Source: Serratia silvae
GTDB lineage: Bacteria > Pseudomonadota > Gammaproteobacteria > Enterobacterales > Enterobacteriaceae
NCBI RefSeq assembly: GCF_023282985.1
Contig: NZ_JAGQDC010000011.1
Span: forward strand, 1-64,000
Reading direction: 5' to 3'
Length of the DNA: 64,000 bases
The stretch's first letter is position 1. Every line of letters starts with the position of its first letter. This document shows, in pieces, positions 57,649-64,000 of the stretch. The position numbers and the translations under genes are program-made. Under the pieces are notes generated by a model. The model was not told the DNA's origin and did no database searches. It was given only the letters and a program-made list of their open reading frames with translations.

Positions 57649-57678
57649 TAGTTTTTGCTAATTTTAGCTAATGCTAAA
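57649..57678. promoter_or_regulatory. Two probable YgaV operators
   Basis: TTTAGC-TAAT-GCTAAA (57663-57678) is a perfect 16-base palindrome. TTAG-TTTTTG-CTAA (57649-57662) is a looser one. They lie between 10 and 40 bases upstream of ygaV, the expected place for autorepression. Confidence 0.7.
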
Positions 57679-57899
57679 GTTTTTGACGAAAAAAAGCACG
57701 CGTTTTTTTAGACGGCAAACAAAGCCCCAAACTTGAGCTTATTCACACAATTGGATAAGAGTCGTCAGCTGCACAAAAAATAGGAAGTAAATGAACAATA
57801 AATCGTCATCATCGCTGGATTACTTGGTGCTTTAATCAAGGCGGTTGTTACCGTGAATGGAGGCGTGGCTATTGCATAACGTATTCAATAACGATCCGC

Positions 57900-58067
57900 A
57901 GGCGATCAAGGGCTTTAGCGCGATCCAGCAGTCAAGATCGGAATATATTTTCCGCCGGTATTAAGCGTATCGAACAACAATATGGCTCGGTTGATCGCTA
58001 TCTTGAGCAAGAAGTGGGCGTGACGGCGCAGGACATTGCCAGATTAAAACAGCTATATACCGAATAA
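57900..58067 (+). pseudogene. Remnant of a tyrosine-phosphatase-like gene
   Basis: The last 40 codons encode a C-terminal pattern (IKRIEQQYGSVDRYLEQEVG, then IARLKQLYTE) like the end of bacterial tyrosine phosphatases of the Y_phosphatase3 type. The preceding SRSEYIF segment is in another frame, so a frameshift is present. No catalytic HCxxGxxR region remains. It is not expected to be functional. Confidence 0.45.
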
Positions 58068-58226
58068 GGCATGTCTGGCTGTTATCGGTGGCAGAAAAAG
58101 GCCACCGATAACAGGGGAGTCAGTTATAGGGAACAGCGCATTAATGGCGTTGCAGACAAGTTTGCTTACTGAGGTTGCGTGGAAACTCGTCTGAGCTAGT
58201 TTGATTAGCCTCTGCAAATAGTGTGA

Positions 58227-58484
58227 TCAGTCTTTCGGTAATAAAGCACCAATCAGTGAGGTAAACACGCCACCAGTGGCAAAGGCATGTGCTGTTTTGT
58301 ATTCCTCACCCTTGATGTTTTTAAATCTGGCAAGGGCAGCTTGCGGGGAGGTAGCTTGCAACTCTTCAAATTGTTGTGTATACCCTTGGTCCAACAGGTG
58401 TTTCTGATTGTCTGCGAAATCAGGCACAGAGTTGTCCAGTACCACAATCTGCTCGCCCTTCACGAAAAAACTGTAAATCACCAT
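58227..58484 (-). CDS. Small protein of unknown function, 85 residues
   Basis: AAGGAAG precedes the ATG at 58484 at good spacing. The protein has a beta-like start (MVIYSFFVKGEQIVVLDN), a charged middle and a glycine/alanine-rich hydrophobic end (HAFATGGVFTSLIGALLPKD) that could enter a membrane. I do not recognise the family. It lies at the edge of the accessory region after ygaV. Confidence 0.5.
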   Translation of the reverse strand: MVIYSFFVKGEQIVVLDNSVPDFADNQKHLLDQGYTQQFEELQATSPQAALARFKNIKGEEYKTAHAFATGGVFTSLIGALLPKD

Positions 58485-58785
58485 AGTATCTTCCTTAGGT
58501 TGGTGTCACGACGATCCCAAGATCGGATGAATGCTGTGCGCTGTCAAGGCGGGCTATCAGGAAACCACTTTTCGATTCGGCACCTTTGGTCAAGTTGTTC
58601 ACGCCTTCGGTCTGTGCTACTGGGGTCACGGATGCCTGAATTTGGCTGGCCGTCCAAGGGCGAGCTGCATTTTTACGCAGAGAAACGTGCGCACCATCCT
58701 CTGGATTGTGCGCTTCTTTCTGTTACGTCCTTTGCAGACACCTTCTCGTCTTTGGCACTTCAAAAATGATGCGTGAAGGCCGCAT
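58485..58785. other. Intergenic region without a gene
   Basis: Some 80-codon frames run through on the plus strand but lack ribosome-binding sites and resemble no family. No terminator or repeat stands out. Confidence 0.4.
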
Positions 58786-60054
58786 CTAGTATCGAGACTT
58801 GCGATCATGAGAAGACGCCCATATCCCTATACTTTCATCAATTTGATCCATGAGATCGCCGTTCGCATCAACATCTGCAACGAGGGCTACGCTGACGAAA
58901 CCCGGTTCATTCGTAACGGCCGGCAGTCGCCACGCTTCGTACCGCGTAACACCTGCTTTTGTTCCTGGCGGTGGCGTGGGATTAGCCCCCCAAGATGCTG
59001 CGAGCTCAGGATTGGTTCTCTGCAATTCGTCGAAATCAATTGTCCAGCGATGATCAGATACCGTGCCGAACTCAGGAATAATGCGGGGAAGAAGATAGTC
59101 TCGAACAATATTGTCGAGGTCATGAAGTACAGCCGGTGGTGTCGTCGGATCGGGGCGAATAACAACTTCAAGAGCCACTGCGATGACAAGGGGATTGATG
59201 AGCCAATCCCAGCGTTTCTTGAAGGCCTTAATTTCGTTCAACACTTTCTGCTTGAACATGGTTGAACTACCGCTAGTAATCGGCAGTTCTCCGACTTGGA
59301 GGCGGAGTTTCGACTTGCCTAAAAGCTCCGCCCATATTTCTTTCCCAAGGCCAGTCGCGGTGGCTTGAGGGCGGCCATACATCGAGCCCAGTACAGGAAT
59401 TGTGGCGCCGCTGCTCTTGAGCAAGGCGTGTTGTGCGTACCATCTCGTCATCTTCAGGTAGGCATTGTATAGATCATTGCCAAGATTCTGACGTTTGTAT
59501 GCCTCGTTGTCTTTGAGATCGCGGAATGTCTTGATCCAGTCTGCTTCGTGGTCTTGCTCATAGAGATAATCGATGTTCGTTTCAATTGAGTACCTTGCCT
59601 CGGTCGCAAGTTCAAGATCATCAAGCATTGCAGTGAATGGTCGTGCTTCAATTCGGATAGACGGGTAAGGTTCTCCGTGCCGACAAGAAACGGAAAGTGC
59701 CTGGATTTGCCGATCGTCTTTATACAAGAGATGCTGGCGTTGCCATGACACACTCGGGCGTCGCGTTCCGAGAAGGTCTAGCAGGTTTTTGGCTATTGTG
59801 TGTGCTTGGGGAGCGTTTTTGCTTGTCGTCCCCAGCTCAATTTTTAGAGCAACGCCACCTGTAAAGGTCGATCGTTTCACTAAGGTTAGCTGTTCGGCTA
59901 TAGCCTGCTGGAATTTATCCCGATCAGCCTCAGGCATTCTTTTCGATTGAGGTTCAATATCATCAATATAAATATGTACGCGTCGTTTCTTCCTCGACTG
60001 ATAGCGGGCGTGAGCGCCAGCATCACTGCTCATGAAATCCTTGAATCTGCGCAT
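58786..60054 (-). CDS. RusA-like nuclease-fold protein, possible double domain
   Basis: This 422-residue protein has two regions that look like the RusA Holliday-junction resolvase fold. The first (about 30-150) has HTIAKNLLDLLG, then LLYKDDRQIQAL and PSIRIEARP. The second (about 320-400) has HDLDNIVRDYLLPRIIPEF. A helical middle (about 150-300) separates them. The order of aspartates (DNI and KDDRQ) is as in RusA but split between copies, so activity is uncertain. AGAGGT precedes the ATG at 60054. Its island setting suggests a role in mobile-element biology or defence. Confidence 0.45.
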   Translation of the reverse strand: MRRFKDFMSSDAGAHARYQSRKKRRVHIYIDDIEPQSKRMPEADRDKFQQAIAEQLTLVKRSTFTGGVALKIELGTTSKNAPQAHTIAKNLLDLLGTRRPSVSWQRQHLLYKDDRQIQALSVSCRHGEPYPSIRIEARPFTAMLDDLELATEARYSIETNIDYLYEQDHEADWIKTFRDLKDNEAYKRQNLGNDLYNAYLKMTRWYAQHALLKSSGATIPVLGSMYGRPQATATGLGKEIWAELLGKSKLRLQVGELPITSGSSTMFKQKVLNEIKAFKKRWDWLINPLVIAVALEVVIRPDPTTPPAVLHDLDNIVRDYLLPRIIPEFGTVSDHRWTIDFDELQRTNPELAASWGANPTPPPGTKAGVTRYEAWRLPAVTNEPGFVSVALVADVDANGDLMDQIDESIGIWASSHDRKSRY

Positions 60055-61063
60055 GATACCTCTAATCACGTTTCTTCGTTCAACTTTGCCATGTTCAAAT
60101 AGTTGTTTCGATGTTCTCTATGGCCGGAAATTGTCACTTTACGATCGGTACGGCAGGGTGGCAAGATGCCTGAGATTTTTGGACTTAATCAGGATATTTC
60201 AGACTTCCCAGGGCAATAATTTGACTAGTCCTGGTATCACTGGCGACCTATTTGGTGAAGCTGGGTCTTATCGCCACCCAATCCTAACTGACTGATTGTT
60301 TAGGTAACATGACTAGAAGGTATGGCTCACGGTATGGCACAGTGGTTGCAATGGTTTAGGATTTACAGTAACCATGAAGTTTTTTCGGACGACAGTTCAG
60401 TTTCCATTTCAGGAGCTGAATTGAAATACCATGATTGGGATGGAGTGTTAAGCTAGCGGTGCGTGCTATAAAAACGTCTCCAGCCGAAACAAAGGGCAAC
60501 TGCAAGCATGGTTATGCTACCTCGTTTGTATCCGGTGGTGACTCACCGGGACTGTGTGGACTCGTGTGGTAGCGCCCTATTATGTGAATATTTTTCATGA
60601 TGGCAACAAGGGCTTGTTGTGTGGTGGTGAGCTATAACTGATTGTAAAACAGACAATTTTATCTATTGGCTTATATTGCCCATTATTGCCTTCTATTGAC
60701 CCACATAGCCAAAATTACTTATTACAAAAATCAGAATAACTATTATCTGATAGATAAAAATGTGATTAACAGCGGGTTAGATGGCTAGCCAGAAAAAGGT
60801 CGATTTTGGGCAGGGTGAACAGTAGTGAACAGTGAGTGATGAGTTTTACAGTAACTGTTCACTACTTTACTTATTGATTTAACTCTATTTTTTATTAAAG
60901 TGAACAGTAGTGAATAGTTTATATAAAAACTAAAATCTCGGTGGTGGTTTTCTGGGCAATTTCACGGGGTGTTGTCCTGCCGGTGATCCAACGGGGATTG
61001 ATAGCGATGTTGTGCGGTTATCAACAGAATGGCGACACATTGACGAACACCGGAGACACCACA
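60055..61063. other. Non-coding region with iterons before the Psu-like gene
   Basis: These 1009 bases hold no convincing gene. The first 400 are featureless. From about 60630 the sequence becomes A+T-rich and contains an array of iterons (60814-60918). The stretch just upstream of 61064 contains GGAG eight bases before the Psu-like start. Confidence 0.45.
60814..60918. repeat. Array of (A/G)GTGAACAGT iterons, P4-type origin-like
   Basis: Five copies of a 10-base unit occur: 60814-60823 and 60824-60833 in direct tandem; 60854-60863 inverted; 60899-60908 and 60909-60918 direct, the last with one mismatch. The tandem pairs have a 10-base period, so they face the same side of the helix. P4 alpha protein binds iterons built around GGTGAACA-like sequence at ori and crr, so this may be a P4-like replication region. 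Confidence 0.65.
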
Positions 61064-61786
61064 ATGAGTACCACGCTACCCAAGTCCATCACCCAAAAGC
61101 TGCAAGCGCTGCGTGATGCCCGCGCCGCCCACGACAAAAACGCCCAGGAGTTAACGGAGGTCGTAACAGGCATCGCCCGTTGCCATCAACAGAAGAAAGA
61201 CACCGAGGTGGAAAGTCATGAAGCGGAAAGCCAATGGCGTACCCTGTTCCGCAAACTGCGTGGGGAAATGACCCCGGAGTTGCAAGCGCAGCACCACAGC
61301 CGGATCTCCAAGCGGGAGCTGACCAAAGAGTTCGACGGCCTGATAGAAGAAATGGAGGTGGATAAAATGTATCTCCACCTCTGTTGTGGAACGACAGCCC
61401 CCAAGCTGGTTGACGCGCACCGAGAGGCTTTGAACGCCTTTGCCGGGCACGCAATGAGCCAGGCCGTGGACGCCCTGGGGAAAGCGCTCTTGAGCGCCGA
61501 TGTTGTCAATGCCTGCTCCCTGGCAAAGAAAGCCTACAGTGTTTACCACGATAACCCGATGAGAGTGATTGAACAGAGTGTATTGGGGGCGCTGACTGCT
61601 CATGTTATTACGGCTACGGCGCAAAAGAACATTGAGCACCCGGTGCTGAGTGAAATCGGACTGACACAGCCCGAGGAAACGGGGGTATTACCGGCGCTGC
61701 GCGACAGCCCAGTCAAACGCTGGCAGTTGGCAACGGAAATAGCGGAAAAACGCAAGAAATTTAAGGAACGGGGGATTAAATCATGA
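61064..61786 (+). CDS. Psu-like polarity suppression / capsid decoration protein of P4-type satellite
   Basis: This 240-residue helical protein has a basic coiled-coil start (SITQKLQALRDARAAHDKN) and a mid helix AVDALGKALLSADVVNACS. These resemble P4 Psu, which blocks Rho and decorates satellite capsids. Similarity is by eye and moderate; the protein is longer than P4 Psu (190). The ATG at 61064 is chosen because it follows GGAG and upstream frame sequence looks non-coding. It overlaps the Ogr/Delta gene by four bases. Confidence 0.55.
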   Translation: MSTTLPKSITQKLQALRDARAAHDKNAQELTEVVTGIARCHQQKKDTEVESHEAESQWRTLFRKLRGEMTPELQAQHHSRISKRELTKEFDGLIEEMEVDKMYLHLCCGTTAPKLVDAHREALNAFAGHAMSQAVDALGKALLSADVVNACSLAKKAYSVYHDNPMRVIEQSVLGALTAHVITATAQKNIEHPVLSEIGLTQPEETGVLPALRDSPVKRWQLATEIAEKRKKFKERGIKS

Positions 61787-62022
61787 TGCGTTGTCCCTTT
61801 TGCCGCAGTGGTTCACATACCCGCACCAGCCGGTATTTAACCGAACAGACCAAAGAGGCGTATTACCAGTGCCAGAATATCGACTGTTCCAGCACCTTTA
61901 AAACGCGGGAAAGTATTGAGCATGTTATCCGACGGCCCTCGCCACCGGAAACTATTCCGGCACCGCCCCCACCGGAACGCCGAACGTTAAACCGTTACGG
62001 CAACAATAATCACCTGCACTGA
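61783..62022 (+). CDS. Ogr/Delta-like zinc-finger late-gene activator
   Basis: This 79-residue protein has the Ogr/Delta zinc-finger pattern: CPFCRSGSHTRTSR, then YYQCQNIDCSSTF, with four cysteines binding zinc. P2 Ogr and P4 Delta activate late promoters of helper and satellite. A proline-rich C-terminus (PSPPETIPAPPPPER) is added. The start overlaps the Psu-like gene (ATGATG). A terminator follows. Confidence 0.85.
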   Translation: MMRCPFCRSGSHTRTSRYLTEQTKEAYYQCQNIDCSSTFKTRESIEHVIRRPSPPETIPAPPPPERRTLNRYGNNNHLH

Positions 62023-62032
62023 TTAACCATCC

Positions 62033-62061
62033 CCGCATCTTTTACCAAGATGCGGTTTTTT
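62033..62061 (+). terminator. Terminator downstream of the Ogr/Delta gene
   Basis: A perfect nine-base stem (CCGCATCTT / AAGATGCGG) with a five-base loop is followed by six T residues. Confidence 0.9.
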
Positions 62062-62349
62062 GCCTTCCACCGTTCTCCCGAAACCCGCCTTTTCTCTGGC
62101 TAGCCTGCCTCAAACTGCGCGTGCATGCATAGAGTGCATGATTTTGCATGAATCCCCTTGTCCTCAAAACAGACGAAACTCCGCGCCACAAGGGCTTACA
62201 TTGCCTCTACATCATGCATGAAATGTGCATGATAAAGTCAGAGCGCGTAGGCGAGGGAGTATTGCGCGCGCGCAGCATTGGAGGATGTTTTATCATTACT
62301 TTTGATCAATAATCGGTCCATAGAGAACATTAACTTTTTGTCAACGAGG
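62062..62349. promoter_or_regulatory. Satellite junction region with clustered TGCATG motifs
   Basis: No gene is present. TGCATG occurs at 62122, 62135, 62145, 62215 and 62226, with 10-13 base steps within each group. A CCCTTGTG-type inverted repeat (about 62156-62194) separates the groups. GGCGAGG at 62250 resembles the start of the P2/P4 cohesive end. In P4 the cos site lies just past psu, so a packaging site is possible here; the A+T-rich last 60 bases hold the promoter of the next gene. Confidence 0.4.
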
Positions 62350-64000
62350 ATGGAAACTGTGCAAAATCATGTTGAGCCATTTTTAGCAGATATTTTAGAT
62401 AAGCTTTGGTCAAATCATGCCGCCGTACTTGTCGGGGCTGGATTTAGTAAAAATGCCAAACCAAATAGCGCAAATTGTTTAACGTTCCCTTCTTGGGAGG
62501 AATTAGGTGATGTCTTCTACAGGAAAATTCATTGTAATGATAATAATGGAAAGTATTTAAATGTTCTGAAGTTAGCTGATGAAGTTGAAGCTGCATTTGG
62601 TCGAGGTAGTCTGGAGCAAATTTTAATTAACAATATACCAGATAAAGATTACGAGCCTTCAGATCTTCATGTTAAATTACTAAACCTTCCATGGGTGGAT
62701 GTATTTACAACGAATTATGACACTTTACTTGAACGTGCATGTACATCGGTAATATCACATAAGTATGATGTGGTTTTAACTAAAGCTGACCTTATTAACG
62801 CCGAACGGCCTAGGATAATTAAGCTTCATGGTAGTTTTCCCTCAGAACGGCCTTTTATCATAACTGAAGAGGATTATAGAAAATACCCATTTGATTTCTC
62901 CCCTTTCGTGAATACAGTACAGCAATCTTTAATAGAAAATACGTTGTGTCTAATTGGTTTTTCTGGTGACGACCCTAATTTTCTAAAATGGATTGGTTGG
63001 ATTAGAGATAATTTAGGTGCTCATAATTCCCCGAAAATATATTTAATAGGTGTTTTTAACTTAAGTAACGCACAAAGTAAATTACTGGAAAAAAGAAATG
63101 TCACAGTTATAGATCTAGGAGGATGTGATGGTGTAAACCATAATCATTATTTAGGGATGGAGTTTTTCATCAAGAGTATGATGAAAGGTAAAATGAAAAG
63201 AGATAATTTAAGTTGGCCTTCAAGTGAAACTGTTGAGCGTTACTCTATTCGTGATGATAGTTCAATTTCCATTTCAAAAATTTCGAAATTAGATAATGTC
63301 TGGAGGGGGTCACGGTTAAGATATCCAGGTTGGTGTATTCTTCCAGAGGAGAATAGGAACACTCTTTGGAGTTTTACAAATGGTTGGGTTAATTTTCTAG
63401 CATCACCTATTGAGATTGAGGACGAGTTGGAGTTCTCTATCATATTTGAAGTTCTGTGGCGCTTAGATAAAGCTTTGTGTCCGCTTATAGATGGGTTATC
63501 TCTTCGAGTTGAAAATATAATCAATAGAAATTGGGGTTTATTAAGTGGTGAGATGAAATTTATAACTGGAAATAGAATTGGTACATTTAATGAAGCAAGG
63601 GAAAAACTGATATTTCTATGTAATATGTTATTGCGATTTTATAGGCAAGAGGATAATCGAGTTGGCTGGGAGCGACTGAGTCAAGATATAACCGTTCATT
63701 ATGAGTTGCTTTCACCAGAGGAAAAGGCGCTATATAATTACGAGAGATCTCTCTTTTCTTTATTTAAACTTGACATTAAGAGTGTGAATTATTGCTTAAG
63801 TAATTGGGAACGAAATGAGGCTCTCCCATTCTATGAGGCAAAAAGGGCTGGTATATTGGCTGAGTTAGGGAAAGTTGATGAGGCCATATCTATTGTTGAA
63901 AAATCATTAAACACCATTAGGAAGAGGCTTTCCCTTAAACCTATTACTATTAATTATGCTGATGTGTCGCAAGAGGCATATGTGATGCTTCTTGTTCAAT
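62350..64000 (+). CDS. SIR2-domain protein with helical C-terminus, incomplete
   Basis: The frame runs from the ATG at 62350 (after GAGG) to the window end, at least 550 residues, with no stop. The N-terminal SIR2 domain has all key motifs: GAGFS (29-33), TTNYD (119-123), catalytic histidine in LHG (159) and GFSGDDPN (202-209). The long C-terminus is helical and ends in TPR-like sequence (AKRAGILAELGKVDEAISI). SIR2 defence proteins deplete NAD+ after phage infection. The gene is strongly A+T-rich and lies in a P4-type hotspot position. The 3' end and any partners lie outside. Confidence 0.85.
   Translation, partial: METVQNHVEPFLADILDKLWSNHAAVLVGAGFSKNAKPNSANCLTFPSWEELGDVFYRKIHCNDNNGKYLNVLKLADEVEAAFGRGSLEQILINNIPDKDYEPSDLHVKLLNLPWVDVFTTNYDTLLERACTSVISHKYDVVLTKADLINAERPRIIKLHGSFPSERPFIITEEDYRKYPFDFSPFVNTVQQSLIENTLCLIGFSGDDPNFLKWIGWIRDNLGAHNSPKIYLIGVFNLSNAQSKLLEKRNVTVIDLGGCDGVNHNHYLGMEFFIKSMMKGKMKRDNLSWPSSETVERYSIRDDSSISISKISKLDNVWRGSRLRYPGWCILPEENRNTLWSFTNGWVNFLASPIEIEDELEFSIIFEVLWRLDKALCPLIDGLSLRVENIINRNWGLLSGEMKFITGNRIGTFNEAREKLIFLCNMLLRFYRQEDNRVGWERLSQDITVHYELLSPEEKALYNYERSLFSLFKLDIKSVNYCLSNWERNEALPFYEAKRAGILAELGKVDEAISIVEKSLNTIRKRLSLKPITINYADVSQEAYVMLLVQ

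Noticed and set aside
60814-60918. Short repeats considered as CRISPR or terminators
   Set aside because: The 10-base units include an inverted copy and no spacers. They fit replication iterons better.
63240-63524. 94-codon minus-strand frame inside the SIR2-domain gene
   Set aside because: The plus-strand frame is continuous with strong motifs. The minus frame is a shadow.

Overview
The window looks like a chromosome segment of a Serratia-type enterobacterium (Yersiniaceae). I infer this from near-collinear E. coli-like core genes with Serratia-style insertions, moderately high G+C, and a complete ERIC repeat. It opens with the 3' end of a 5S rRNA gene. The core genes then follow the E. coli rrfG to nrd/pro/emr to ygaV neighbourhood, but with joins and inversions.

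1-7.6 kb is core: yfiM, pssA, pat (yfiQ), tapT (yfiP), trxC and yfiF, with clear hairpin terminators. kgtP, which sits next to rrfG in E. coli, is absent. 7.6-11.9 kb is an accessory island: a VapBC-type toxin-antitoxin pair, a DpnII/MboI-like PD-(D/E)XK protein, an Mrr-like restriction-fold protein and a small helix-turn-helix-type protein. A 20-base motif is repeated at three of the gene boundaries. 11.9-16.7 kb is the multidrug efflux operon emrR, outer-membrane factor, emrA, emrB.

17-22.7 kb holds an MFS pump with a divergent LysR regulator, then the ProU glycine betaine importer (proVWX). 23-27 kb carries a CitA/DcuS-type two-component system and a divergent 2-hydroxycarboxylate transporter. 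27-30.8 kb is the class Ib ribonucleotide reductase operon nrdHIEF with two apparent NrdR boxes. 31-40 kb is a mixture: a MocR remnant, ygaM, asr with an RstA box, a second MFS pump with LysR regulator, a secreted alpha/beta hydrolase, a membrane-linked AraC regulator, ygaC, yicN, smrA and a DoxX protein.

40.6-55.3 kb is a lambda-like siphophage tail module preceded by an antiterminator Q gene: tail terminator, tail tube, G and G-T through a -1 frameshift site, a short tape measure, M, L, K, I, a very long J and a tail fibre. No head, packaging, integrase, replication or lysis gene is visible, so it may be an F-type (flexible) tailocin. 55.4-57.7 kb returns to core-like genes (methyltransferase, acetyltransferase, ygaP-ygaV).

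57.7-64 kb is another accessory region: a phosphatase remnant, a RusA-like protein and part of a P4-like satellite (iterons, Psu-like and Ogr/Delta-like genes). Beyond these, where P4 satellites are known to carry antiviral genes, is a large SIR2-domain gene that runs off the window. In E. coli the ygaV side of this region leads to ssrA, a common P4-family integration site, so the satellite may extend toward ssrA beyond the window (inference).
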